DNA of 64,000 nucleotides from Aquilaria yunnanensis (GCA_039654915.1 CM077596.1:52450501-52514500), one strand, 5' to 3'; shown: positions 34,530-46,216, counted from the stretch's first letter. Numbers and translations: made by a program. The notes: generated by a model from the sequence alone, not told the origin.

Positions 34530-34660
34530 TATAGTAAATTGATCCAGAAAGCAGAGGACTTAGCTTTCCTAGAGAAGGATGATGAATTAGCCTCATTGCA
34601 GATCATCTGAAAAGGAGGCTGTGGAGAAGTTTACAAGGTGAATAGATTGAGGGGAAAAAT
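34530..34660 (+). pseudogene. Captured fragment resembling the receptor kinase SOBIR1
   Basis: One frame reads SKLIQKAEDLAFLEKDDE, LASLQII, a TGA stop, then KGGCGEVYK. SOBIR1-type leucine-rich-repeat receptor kinases have nearly the same order at the start of their kinase domain: LIKKAEDLAFLE, LASLEIIG and the glycine-rich ATP loop GGCGEVYKAEL. The stop sits where the first loop glycine should be. After the loop the match is lost (VNRLRG). Only about 40 residues are present, with no promoter, so this is a transposon-borne gene fragment and not a working kinase. The parent gene is not in the window. Confidence 0.65.
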
Positions 34661-35491
34661 CTTGTCAAAATTTTTAAAATTATGTATGAAAATCTTTTAA
34701 ATTTTAGGCATTTGGTTTACTTCGACGCTGTAGCGCCTAGTACTCAAATCAACACAACTAAAATGGATCAAACAAAGTATTACTTATTATTTACTATATT
34801 ATTAATATTGATTTGTCCGTGAATTCTATTATCAAGAAGTGTATATTATATAGCTTTGTTCGGCTAAATTCACAATTTGCTGATAGAAAGATATTATAGT
34901 CAATTTGATAATAATTGAGTGGCAAACTCTGAATATTTGAGATCTAAGGTCACTAGAAATTATTAATTAAATAAAATAAAAGGATAATAAAGATTCTAAG
35001 ATTTAATTGACACCATTAGTAAAATTTTGAATACTAGGAAAACTGCTTTTCTGAAAATGATACAAAAAATTATATTTTATTAAAAATTCTCACTTTTCAT
35101 TTCATCTATCGAACGTGTAGTATTTTAATGAAACCTCTAGTAATTTTGTAGTCAAGTTTCTTCTTTTTTATATTTTATTTAAAAAAATTACTAGTATTGT
35201 TTTTATTACATAACGTATCATTTTTACTTGATTGGATGGGTGATATACTCTATGTAAAGTGAAAATTAATTTACTAAAAGTGGTATTTTTAATATAAAAT
35301 AAAATATATTTTTGGATTAACAAATGCATGAAAGACAAAGCACTAGATTTCTTTATGAACATAAACCGATAAAAAATGTAAAATATTAAGATGAATATTT
35401 TACACTATGAAATAAAGTAAACATCAACTTAAGTGACTAACTCATATGTATGAGATATCTAGAGAGGGAACTAAACAACTAAATCAAATGG

Positions 35492-36411
35492 ACAAAAGGG
35501 CAATTTACCATTAAAATATAGAATGAAGAGTAATTTTGCCATTAAAGTATTTTTTTCAGAGAAATTTACCACTAACGTTTTTTAAATTGGCATATCTATT
35601 GCTAATGTTTTGGAATAAAAGGATATTTACCATTATAGCAGTTAAGGATGAGAATATTCCGCTATCACAAATAATATTTCATTAGAGTGGGGGTGAGTTG
35701 GATATTCCATTAGCTAAGTCAACTAAAATGTGGCATATTTGTCATCAATGTTTTCAAAAGAGGCATATTTGCCATCAATATTTTCAAAATAGGCATATTT
35801 GCTATTAAGTTTTGACATCAATGAAGGTGGTGATATCCAAAATGAGCGAACGAAGTAGGGGGTTGGCTAATTGTGGCAGATTGTGAGCAAGACATGGCAA
35901 ACAACAATTGCCTGACAAGCAACAATTGTCTAATAATTACCGTCGCTAGAATTGAGCAAATCCATAAATTTGGGTTACTGAGGCTAAGCTGAGATTGCCC
36001 TGGTTATGTGAGCAAGTTGAAAGAAAATCATGGTGGAAAAATTTGTAGGTGCACTTCTCTGACCTTTCAATTCCAGTGAGTTGAGAAGATAAGTTAGAGA
36101 TGGTGGCTTTGGTGTTGAATATGAAAGATTAAGGTGAAAAATATTAAAGAAAAACAACTGGAGTAACTATATAATAATTTTTCCTTTTTACCATTTCCAC
36201 CTGTGCCTCCACATTGGCTCCACGTTGAAAAAATATTGTCATATCATCATTTTGTCAACATGTCTTGACATGTCACTAACGGTAGTGGCAAATATACCCA
36301 TTTCAAAAATGTTTCAAAAACGTTAATAGCAAATTTCTCTAAAAAAAATAATTTAGTGGAAAATTACTCTCCACCTTATACTTTAATGGCAAAATTTCCC
36401 CTTTTGCCTAA
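35492..36411. mobile_element. MULE E: small non-autonomous inverted-repeat element inside MULE D
   Basis: The ends are inverted copies: CAAAAGGGCAATTTACCATT at the left and, reversed, CAAAAGGGGAAATTTTGCCA at the right. Both continue with GAGAGTAATTTT-like and AGAGAAATTTACCACTAACG / AGAGAAATTTGCTATTAACG blocks over about 110 bp. The middle holds no recognisable gene; a short direct repeat of CAACAATTG sits near 35905-35930. Removing it restores continuity of the right arm of MULE D. The target duplication is unclear (TAAATCAAA against TAAATAGAT). Confidence 0.75.
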
Positions 36412-36782
36412 ATAGATCTAAAGGCCAATAATGCAAATCACAGCATAGAAGAATGGCTGATGTGGAAGGTGTTCGTACAAAATAGACTAAGTCGCCATAT
36501 TTTCACAAGTTTGAGGGCTCACTCATCCGTTTCATGTAAGTTAGAGGATCACTGGCGCTCTTTGGCCTTTGTTTGGCATCATATATTTTCCCAGGTTTTC
36601 TTATCAACAAGTTGAGTAGAAGTGTATCCAAGTCCTCTTGCCTCAATTGATATTTTTTTTAGTACTGATTGCATAAACCTGGCTTTTGCCATAAGCCTTC
36701 CTCCTATTATATAACTACTGTCACTTCAACCCCTACCTATTAAAAACTATCATCCGGCAGACGCGCTATGATTTCTATGAAA

Positions 36783-36833
36783 TTACGAGCATGCCATCGC
36801 GTCCAAAACTCGTGAAATTACAGCTTATGCCAT
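36783..36833 (+). repeat. Left subterminal motifs of MULE F
   Basis: Two copies of a TTAC-N5/6-TGCCAT motif: TTACGAGCATGCCAT (36783-36797) and TTACAGCTTATGCCAT (36818-36833). The same motif appears inverted at the right end. Confidence 0.5.
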
Positions 36834-37190
36834 CCAGTAAATATTTGCAGCGTGAAACCCGAAACTATTCAACTTCTCCGAGAAGCTTTTGTTTCCGCCG
36901 TCGACGCATTGTTGCATACTTGCATTCAGCCGCTCAACTCCATTTTTCGTTGAAACGCCGGACAGAATCTCTGTCCTAGCCGCTAAACTTCCGTCGTGAA
37001 AAAACCTAGCTGACGATAAACTGATTTCCAGTGTAAATCGAAGAATCACAACGATAAAGAGATCGCGGGATGTAGAAACGCTTAGTGAGCAACTATAAGT
37101 ACTTATCATTTTCCATACCTGTCCATCTAACCTGTTGCATCTTCTATTGTTGGTCGTTCTTCTGCACAATAAACGTATTTAATCCCTGCA

Positions 37191-40100
37191 GAAAGTCAAT
37201 AATAAGAGCGAGAAAAAATAGAGAAGCTCCTGAACAAGGAAAAAAAAAAAAAGAGAAAATCACACCGGTTTCCAAAGACGAACTAAAAGCATCTCCAAGG
37301 AGGAAAAAATTTGGAAAAAAGCCAGAAGAAATCAAACATCAAAGGTATCTCTCATTTTTGTTCTTTTAACGGTATCCGTATGTTCTTCTATGTTCTTCAA
37401 AGGTGAATGTGTTTGTTCTTTTGAGGGTGCACTGTTTGTCTTCCATAGATTTCATTTTTTTTATAAGTGCCTATTTGTTCTTTTGTTCTTTTGTGTTTGT
37501 TCTTTAGAAGTGCCTGTTTGTTCTTTAGAAGTGCCTGTTTGTTCTTTTAGAAGGCATTGTTGGTTCTTTGTTACTCATGTGTTTGTTCTTTTGGAAAGCA
37601 CCGTTTGTACTTTTGTCCCTTCGTGTTTGCTCTTTTAGAATGATATGTTTGTTTTCTTTTGTGATTTGTTTGTTTTCTGTCCTTTTAGAAACCTTAATTA
37701 TTTCTTGTGTTTTGGTGTTTATACTTGCGAGCCTTCTTATTCTTTTGTGTTCTAGTGCTTGTTCTTTCATAAGGATATGTTTGTTCTTTTATATGGGCAT
37801 CTTTGTTCTTTGAGAAGGCAATGTTTGTTCTTTTAGATTGGCAACTTTGTTCTTTTAGATGGGCATCTTTTTTTTTCATTGTTTGCAGGTCATCTCTTAC
37901 ACCCAGATGCTCTACATTGCAAGTTCATGAGCTAATGCAAATAATATCAAACAACCCTAAACAGAAAAATGCTGTTGTGGAGCTTGGGTTTGAAAAGCTT
38001 TTCCATCTTCCCGGGATCACTATTAGGCAAGAGTTGATGAACTTTTTAATCTCCACTTTTGAATGCAACTCGTTGACTCTATGTATTCCAAACAAGAGGG
38101 AGACTGAGATTAACGCTGCTGATGCCCATGTATTATTTGGAATACCCTTTAGGCAGATCACTGTGCAAACATATGACATGTTCTTCACACCAAATTCTGA
38201 TCGAGCCCCATTTTTTTCTTCTTGGGTGCCGCAGTTTGGTGGCAAATCCCCACACCCGAGGCAACTAAGGGAAGCAATTCTTCAGGACAAAGAGGGAGGG
38301 GAGAATTTCAAAAGGAACTTTATTATCTTTGTTGTTACACATTTGATTGCTCTAACGGCAAAAGCAAATGACTGCACATGGAAAGTTGTGAAAGCAACGG
38401 AGGATTTATCATTTGTCAAGGATATGAACTGGGCTCAGTACTTGATTGATTCCCTTGTTTCATCAATTGAAAAATACAAGCGGAAAAGTTCAATGACCAA
38501 CATTGGTGGATGCATTCTTCTCCTTCAAGTATTCCTTTTATCATGTCATAACATTATTAACTCGCTATTGTTACAACTAACTAATTCTAAAAAGTTCATT
38601 AGCAGCAACTATACTTTGACAGATTTTGGATGAAGGGCTAATCAACTGTTCCTAGGCAGATACCAAGAGTGTCTGGATGGGACAACAAATTAATCATCCA
38701 AAGAATCAACCAAGAAAAAGCTGCAGGTTCCTTTGGACTGGGAAAGGTGACACTTTTTGCTCTTGTTTGTTCTTGTTTATTCTTTTACATGTTACTGTTT
38801 GTTCTTTTAGGCTTCTTTATTTGTGCTTGTTTATTCTTTTACATGTTACTCTTTGTTCTTTTGGAATTCTCTATTTGTTGTTTGTTGTATCACTTGTTTA
38901 ATATTTTTTTGGTTGTACATTTTGTATCAGTGTTTGTTCTTTTTCACGTTGTCTGTACTTTTATAATTCTATGTTTTTTGTTTGTTATTTTACATGTTAC
39001 TGTTTGTTTTTTTAGGCTTCTTTATTTGTTCTTATTTATTCTTTTACATGTTAGTGTTTGTTCTTTTCCACATTCTTATCTATACTTTTACATGTTACTC
39101 TTTGTACTTTTAGAATTCTCTGTTTGTTATTTGTTGTATCACTTGTTGTTTTATATTCTATTGGTTGTGCCTTTTATATCAGTGTTTGTTCTTTTCCATA
39201 TTCTTGTCTGTACTTTTACATATTACCCTTTGTTCATTGTCATTGTTTTTTATGTTTAGGTGGCGGATGATACACTAGTTGCTACTGTCAGACAAAAATG
39301 GTTGGAAAACTTGCAGAACACATCTAGAAAGGCTGAGGAAAATGCACAGGGAGAATCAGCCTCACAAGAGGTTGAAAGATTTGAGGAACTTATTGATGCT
39401 ATGTTACAGCATGCAAACAGGGCTGCGGATGCCAATCGGGATTTGTTAAAGGCCATGAAAGATGCCATGAATGCCTACCCCGATCAGACAACAACCATTG
39501 CTGAATACATGGCAATGAGGACACCTGCACAAGAAGGACCATCTGACTCTTAGTTCATTTCAACTGCCCTCAACCAAATTCATGAGTTGACACAGCTGTA
39601 GGAGCGTGCAAGAGAACGATCCACACAACCACAAAGACATAGCTGTGAGAGCGTGCGTAAAGAAGGCTTTGATGATGATCGGGAAGAAGAGGATGATCAG
39701 ATAAATGAAGAAGATTTAAGACGTGGTGATCTGCAGCAACATCATCATGACAGTGATGACGATGATGACTGTTTTCCATAGCCAAAGCAACTAGGGAAGC
39801 AAAGAGGCAATGAAGCACAACCAAAGCAAACAGGGGAGCAAGGAGTTGGCACAGCTCTGGAAAATCCTGTTGAAGAAAAATGTACAAACACACGAAGGAT
39901 TACATTCCTCTTTTCACACAAGCCTGGTAATGTTTTGAACGAACAACATGAATCAATTCATAGATGCCATGAAGGAAAAAAAGATGAAACACAACACGAA
40001 CTAGCTGGTATGTTCTTTTTTGCTTGTTCTTTCTTTTATTACTATTTGTTCTCTTTTATGTTCTCGTAAGTTCTTTTATGAGTTACTTTTTGTTCTTTTA

Positions 40101-42250
40101 GCCTTCACTGTTTGTTCTTTTTTACATTCTTGTTTGTTCTTTTATGTGTTATTTTTTTTTCTTTTATCAGTGATTAATTGTTCTTTTACCATATGTACAT
40201 GAAGTTGATGGAGATTTATGTTTTGATAATCTGGAGGAACATGATCATGACGATGATGATATGAAGCCTGGTAATATTTTGAACGAACAACATGAATCAA
40301 TTCTTGGAGGCCAACCAGCTGGTATGTTCTCGTAAGTTCTTTTATGAGTTGTTTTTTTATTCTGTTAGCCTTCACTGTTTGTTTTTTTTTACATTCTTGT
40401 TTGTTCTTTTATGTGTTACTTTTTGTTCTTTTATGAGTTGTTAATTGTTCTTTTACCATATGTACATTGTTATTCTAACCAAGAATCGATTGCTATTCAG
40501 ACCAAAAAACAGGTAGAGAGAAATAAGAGTAAGGTTCTATTCTCTCACTATTAATTTTGTTAATGATTGTTTTATTTTTTTGCATTACAAATGATCTTTT
40601 ACATTTTCTTTGCAGAACCTGTGAATTACTTGGATGAAATACCAGACTTCACATTGCTGTCAGACTCTCCAATGAATAATGTTGTTGTCAACTCTCCCGT
40701 ATCAAAACTCCTGACTGAGCTCCCAATATTGAGGCCTCCACCAAATACTTTGAATGAATAAACTAATGAACCAGAAGTAGCTACGCTACTTACAAAATAC
40801 ATCAGCTTCATTCAAAATGAATTCATCAGAAAGTATGCTGCATATGCACCTACTGAAAAGCTTACAGACCTTGAAATCAAAGCTGTGGATAAGGCCCTTT
40901 CAATGAGTCATTAATCCCGCAAATTTAATATACTATCAAATAAGTTTTGAAACCAGTTTTGTTTGTTCTTTTGTCCATTGGTGTTTGTTCTTTTAGAAAG
41001 CCTTGTTTGTTCTTTTAGAATGTCGTGTTTGTTCTTCTAGTCCCTTGTGTAAATTACTTGTGATTTATAATATGCAGTTCAACTTTGGTTCAAATTTCTA
41101 GTAATTCGGTTCCAACGGACACACTTGCAACATTACTTGGTGAAGGTTGCGTTGAAGTTCAAATTGTACACGTGTGGACAGCTCTACTAAACAAGAAGGA
41201 CAACCAAAGTGCTCACAATAAAAGGGCTTTCATCATTCCTCTCTTATCAGTAATCCTAAACCACTACTCAACTTCTTTTTTTTTCATATGTTGTTGTTTG
41301 TTCTTTTTAGAATTCTATATTTGTTCTTTCTTCTATCAGTGTTTGTTATTGTATGTTCTTCTATCAGTGTGTTCTTTTGGATATTCTTGTATGTTTCTTT
41401 TCATGGTACTGTTTGCTCTTCTTTATGCTTCTGTTTGTCCTTTTGCATGTTAGTTTTTTTTTCTTCCGTGTCTCTCTACTCATTTCCACAAGTACACTGC
41501 CCTGAATATCCTAGATAATGGAAAAAAGTAAAAAAAGAATAAAAAAACTGTTATTGAGGAGATTAAACGAGCAGGAATTGAAACATTGACAAACTGGACT
41601 GCAAACCAGAATTTACGGCCACTGGAATAATATGAATTGGTAGAATTTATTTTTTATTGTTATTCCACTTATGTTAGTGTATATTATTTGTTATTGTTAT
41701 CTAAAGTATAATTTTACTTTGATGTAGATTTTTTTTCCAGTCATCCAACACGAACACTTCTTCATTATAATGTTTGATATGAAAGCAAGAAAAGTTAAGT
41801 CAGTTGACAACCTACAAACAGTACAAGCAAGATACGAGAAAATAAAAAGTGCCCTCGTAAGTCGCTCAATCTCTGATCTATCTATCTGTTCTTTTATTTT
41901 GAAAGATTTGTGCTTTTTTTTTCTTCTTGTCTCAGATGTTAATATTCAATTGCTACTTTGGCAAAAACAATATCAAACTCAAACATCTTATAACAGTCTT
42001 CCAACACTCACATGCGAAGCTACTTTGGAAAGATGTCATGCGTAAAGCTGGCAAGAAAAATGAATATCTATTCAATGCAGTTGACTGCGGAATTTTCACA
42101 TGTAGACACATGGAACTTTATGAGGGGAAGTAGTTTGATTATGACTTGGGACCAAATGACGTAATAAAGATTCATCGCATCAAGATCGTAGCAGAACTTC
42201 TCATTTCAGAGCACAACACCAGAAGGAATCTAGTTCTTCAAGCCATAGGA
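37191..42250 (+). pseudogene. Ulp1-like (peptidase C48) gene carried by MULE F, multi-exon, probably inactive
   Basis: A first coding exon (37191-37344) encodes a Lys/Arg-rich segment that could be a nuclear signal. Exon 37889-38529 encodes the plant-specific domain that precedes Ulp1 domains in transposon-borne genes (VVELGFEKLFHLPGI, then DAHVLFGIPF, then MNWAQYLIDSLVSSIEKYKR). Further exons lie at about 38622-38746, 39260-40006, 40203-40319, 40616-40920, 41078-41250 and 41497-41640. The protease core is in 41735-41857 (EHFFIIMFDMK with the catalytic His, and SVDN with the likely Asp) and 41936-42240 (AVDCGIFTCRHMELY with the catalytic Cys). Family members cut SUMO-type conjugates. TAA/TAG codons at about 38637, 39553, 39600 and 40759 suggest a pseudogene, unless some are in introns. 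Exon edges are approximate. Confidence 0.7.
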
Positions 42251-42790
42251 CAGTAGAGAAACAAACTCTTAGGTCAACTGTTATACTTTTGTATATGGTT
42301 TTTGGATCTAGACTGTTTGTTTCTTTCCAGATTGTATATATTTTTCTATGAAGAAAATATGAATATCAAAGAAATTATTATCCTTTTGGCAATGAAGTTT
42401 TTGTTCATTCATGTTACCTTCTATGTTACAAAGCACTGTTTGTCTTCATTATATCTCATTTTTTTATAACTGCCTATTTGTTCTTTTGTTCTTTTGTGTT
42501 TGTTCTTTTTAACGTAACTCTTTGTTCTTTTAGAAAGAAACGTTTGTTCTTTTGTCCTTTCGTGTTTGCTCTTTTAGAAGGTTATGTTTGTTCTTTTAGA
42601 ATGCATTGTCCATTTTTTTAGATTGTATGTTCTTTTGTTCTTTTATGTTTGTTCTTTTCAATGTAACTCTTTGTTCTTACACTAGAACAATTGTTCATTT
42701 CAATGTAACTCTTTGTTCTTACATCAAAACCTCTCTATACTTTTACCTGATACTATTTGTTTCCACTATATATTCATAACACTTGTATGA
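37380..42790 (+). repeat. Intronic TTTGTTCTTTT repeats, plus orientation
   Basis: The motif TTTGTTCTTTT, often extended to TGTTTGTTCTTTTAGAA, recurs dozens of times at 37380-37880, 38755-39240, 40010-40470, 40955-41480 and 42400-42790. Spacing is irregular, about 15-40 bases, with variants such as TTTGTACTTTT and TTTGCTCTTTT. The clusters coincide with introns and the 3' flank of the Ulp1-like gene and are absent from its coding blocks. All are in the sense orientation of that gene. Confidence 0.9.
39920..40470 (+). repeat. Tandem exon-intron duplication in the Ulp1-like gene
   Basis: A 40-base exon end starting AAGCCTGGTAATGTTTTGAA (39920-39959) is repeated at 40264-40303 with one mismatch. 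The following introns (40069-40207 and 40332-40470) are also near-copies, both ending TTAATTGTTCTTTTACCATA then TGTACAT. A segment of roughly 260-340 bp was duplicated in place and the second copy lost about 80 bp of exon. Confidence 0.85.
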
Positions 42791-42819
42791 AAATGTTATT
42801 CCTTTGTAAAGAATCATAT

Positions 42820-45570
42820 AAAATTTCATAGAAGAACATACAGTTCCCCATGAAAGAACAAATTGTAGACCATAAAAGAACAAAGAAATATTTGAAACTA
42901 TTTCTTTGACTTCTTCAACTGCTTTTCAACACAACTCTGAATCCACTTTTTGCTGTGCCCCTTTGTCCTAACGGGCAACAGATTTTGTATTCCAGGCTCA
43001 TCAACCCCAGACACACAACTACTGATAGGACCCATCGCTTGGTTTGAACTCAAACAAACTCTCACCTTTATACTCAAATCTGTGACCCATTGTTCACATA
43101 AATGCCTCACCTCCTCAATTTCTTGACATGAAATCACAACATCATATATATCTTTCATCAACTTGTTTCTCCAAAACATGGTAACAAACTTAACATTAGT
43201 TCCACCACCCTTACTATCAATAAACTTACCAGCTCTAGCATTCTTTGTCCACCTTCTAACAATATACGCAGTAGGAATTGTTGTAACATTTCTCACATTA
43301 AAAATTTTGAGGATATGCAAACAAAACCACCCCATCTCCTCAAAGTGCTTGCATGAACAATTTACCTTAATTGAATCACTGTTTCTAAAAGACACTATGT
43401 AGTAACGTCCTTCAGAATCTTGATTTGCAACTTCATACTCAGAAACACCATCAACCTCACTTAACAACTTGTAATCCGCAAAATAACCAATCTCAAGCTC
43501 ATCCTCAAACTCTTTATAGATATGAAATGTATATACCTCAGTAGCACGCTTCAAAAGTGAACAACAAAATTTCACACTCAATGACCCTCGGTTACAAAAA
43601 TCTTCACCAACCTCAGCATATCTCCATTCTCTAATTCTTAACTCAATCGAATGAAACATTGACAAAAGTGATGTCTGGTTGCTGCAAATCTCATTCAACA
43701 TGTGATTTGTACTTTCACTTTTCTGGGTTGACAATATACCTACAAAAAGAACAGACATCAATTCATAAAAGAACACCAACTAACGAATGAAAGAACATAC
43801 ATTAATACATAAAAGAACATATACTAGTAACAAAAATATTGTAGATATTTTACCCAAAGAACAAGCATTAACTGAAGAAAAACAAACAACAATATATAAA
43901 ACAACACACATATATAAATGGGAAATTACCTGCTGAAAAAACATCTCTGCAATAAGCAGGGCACCACTTCTCTCGCAATACAAATATACTATCCAGCCAA
44001 CTATTACCTTCTAAACCAAATGTCTCTATCATATTTGACCACCTTTCAATAAACTCCTGAACAGTAATACAACCATAAAAATACCGGGTCAAAGTTCTAA
44101 AAAAATCTTTTTTGCTGTTCATTAACCACCCCAAATGTTTTCGTGTATTCTATGAAATATGTCATAGGCACAACCTATGCTTAGAACCAGGCAAATGTCT
44201 CTCAGTAGCAAATATAATGGTAGCATCTTGGTCAGTCATAAAAGTTGATGGCTGAACACCTCCCATACTCTCCAAAAATTGATCAAACAACCACCCAAAA
44301 GTCTCCTTCTCCTCATTGATCAAGAAGCCACAACCAAAAATAACAATACGCCTATGATTGTTCTCTCCAACAAAGGAGGCACATATGAGACCATACATAT
44401 TTGTTCTGTATGTTGTATAAAAAACAACAACATCACCAAAGCACTGATAATCTTCATACATATGTGAATCTCTCCATATAAAATTACCCAAACGACCATC
44501 AACAACTTGATATTGATAGTAAAAATTGTCATCACAAATACATCTTTCTTTAAAACAATCAAGCAATGACTGTGCATCAGCACTCCCAATTTGAATTGAC
44601 TTTTCATGGGTAAAAAAATTGTATAAATCCTTCTTCATAAACCCAACAGACTTAGTACCTCCACATTCTTGGTACATTATCCTGAATGCATCTATAGCTC
44701 GAATACCAATTTGCATGAAAGACATCAACATATTCTTCTTACTATCATCTATATGCTTCGCAACATGCAAAAAATGAGTTTGATGTTGTGGAACAAATGG
44801 ATGACTATGCTGCATATCATGTCTATCACACTTCTAAGTACCACTCATATCAAGTTTAAACCTCACAAATGTCCTGCAATTAGAATGAAAACTGGCTTTT
44901 TCATGACTCCCATCAATCACAGAACTATGTTTTTCACCAGCACAAGAACAACAAAACTCCATTCTACAACAAGAACCATCTGCCCGACGGTAAAGCCTAG
45001 TCTTCCTTACATCAAAACCATGGCTAAGACCATGCTCCTGTAATACTCATATGCTTCATTTTCATTGCCAAACTCCATACCAGTCATATCAATCCGTTCA
45101 AATCCATCATCTTCAGAATAACCTACATGCAGCTCCATTATAAGAACATATACAACATACAAAAAGAACAAAGTCTAACACATAAATGAACATATGCATT
45201 TTAAAAGAACAAACTCTGTAGTATAAACGAATAAGACTAAACACATAAAGCGAATATTGAAAAATAGAAGAACAAGGTCTAAAGCACAAAGGTACAAACA
45301 GTTCTGTAAAAATGTACAAACACTAAAGAAGAAAAGAACATAAAAGCCCAAAGCACCAGTTCTGTAAAGAAAACAGATTGTGAACCATAAAAAAATCAAA
45401 GCCAACTCATAAAAGCAAACGCGACAAACCAAAAAGCAAACGTGCCAGACCAAAAATCATATATATAAAGCCAATATAAAAAACAAAAAAAATAGTATTA
45501 TCTAAAATAGAAAAAAACAAACAGTATTCTTAAAACGAACAAACAGTATTCTTAAAAAGAACATATACTA
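42820..45570 (-). repeat. Intronic TTTGTTCTTTT repeats, minus orientation
   Basis: The same motif appears as AAAAGAACAAA on the plus strand at 42830-42892, 43740-43900 and 45110-45570. It is in the introns and 3' flank of the FAR1-type transposase gene, which runs on the minus strand. Thus the motif is again in the sense orientation of its host gene. The switch in orientation falls between about 42730 and 42835, where the two genes meet. Confidence 0.88.
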
Positions 45571-45886
45571 CTATAAAAAAGCACATGTACCTTTAACAGG
45601 AATACCACCTGAGATCGCCAAAGAATTGGACAATGCACTCAAATCAGATCCCTCCACAGCAAATATCAAAGACTGAATATCTACTCCACAATCTAAATCA
45701 CCGGAAACTAAGACAGAAGGAACTAAGCCTAACATTAAAAAAACAAATCTAACATGAAAAGACATCCAAATATGAGCTACACAAACGAAACACAAATAAA
45801 TATCAAGAACTCGTTCGTACCTAAGTTAACAGAGCAAATAACGTCGGAAGACGGAGCATGAGAAACATTCAGATCTAGATCCATTA
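42898..45886 (-). pseudogene. FAR1-type MULE transposase of MULE F, decayed
   Basis: FAR1 family proteins are either MULE transposases or transcription factors derived from them. The start is probably at 45886 (MDLDLNVSHAPSSDVIC), with further small exons at about 45590-45725. The FAR1 DNA-binding zinc domain lies at 44820-45120 (MEFGNENEAYEYY; RRADGSCCRMEFCCSC; then HDMQHSHPF). The MULE core at 44162-44760 has FGDVVVFYTTYRTNMYGL with the first catalytic Asp and TFMTDQDATI with the second. The next exon is about 43930-44134 (FIERWSNMIETFGL). After an intron with repeats comes 42898-43740, which includes the SWIM finger (CSCKHFEEMGWFCLH). Defects include a frameshift near 45040, a stop near 44850 and two stops at about 44140-44160, one at the Trp expected in RLCLWH. 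Confidence 0.87.
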
Positions 45887-46129
45887 CCGCCCACAAGCAA
45901 ACACCTCGTTCAAAACAAGAGTTCCGAAACTTATCCTTCAACGGGAAAGGAAAAAAACTAAGATCGAAATCCACACCAAAGAACAATCGATGCAACCGAA
46001 GAATGATCGAAACTCGCGAGACAAAGCTAGAAGAAGAAACAGAGTAGAAAAAGAAACAGAGAAACTAATTCTTGAGAAAAACCTAGATCAAGAAATGACA
46101 AAATAAAAAAGAACAAATAGGTATAAATA

Positions 46130-46216
46130 ATGGCAAACTTGTAATTATAAATGAAGAATGTCATAATGGCACGGATGTAAATAAGCCAGGTGAATGTCAT
46201 AATGGCACAGATGTAA
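46130..46216 (-). repeat. Right subterminal motifs of MULE F
   Basis: Three inverted copies of the TTAC-N5/6-TGCCAT motif, seen on the plus strand as ATGGCAAACTTGTAA (46130-46144), ATGGCACGGATGTAA (46166-46180) and ATGGCACAGATGTAA (46202-46216). The last two belong to a direct repeat of about 36 bp beginning GAATGTCATAATGGCAC. Confidence 0.55.

Larger units (their letters stand above)
33921..36559. mobile_element. Pack-MULE D carrying a receptor-kinase fragment
   Basis: Long inverted arms define the element. The left arm (33921-34290) matches the reverse complement of 35244-35490 joined to 36412-36559. Shared blocks include AGCACCAGT against AGCGCCAGT at the tips, GCCCTCAAACTTGT, CTCTCTAGATAT, TTTATTTCATAGTGTAAAATAT and TTTGTCTTTCATG. 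The right arm is split by MULE E. Between the arms, at 34530-34660, is a piece resembling a host kinase. The flanking 9-bp duplication was not found, so the outer edges are approximate. No transposase is present. Confidence 0.8.

Noticed and set aside
37390..37813. Overlapping hydrophobic frames on both strands
   Set aside because: Same cause: repeat-derived frames in the first large intron of the Ulp1-like gene.
38669..39259. Long plus-strand open frame giving a Phe/Val/Leu/Cys-rich protein
   Set aside because: It is translation of the TTTGTTCTTTT repeats in an intron. The repeat creates open frames by composition. It only looks like a membrane protein.
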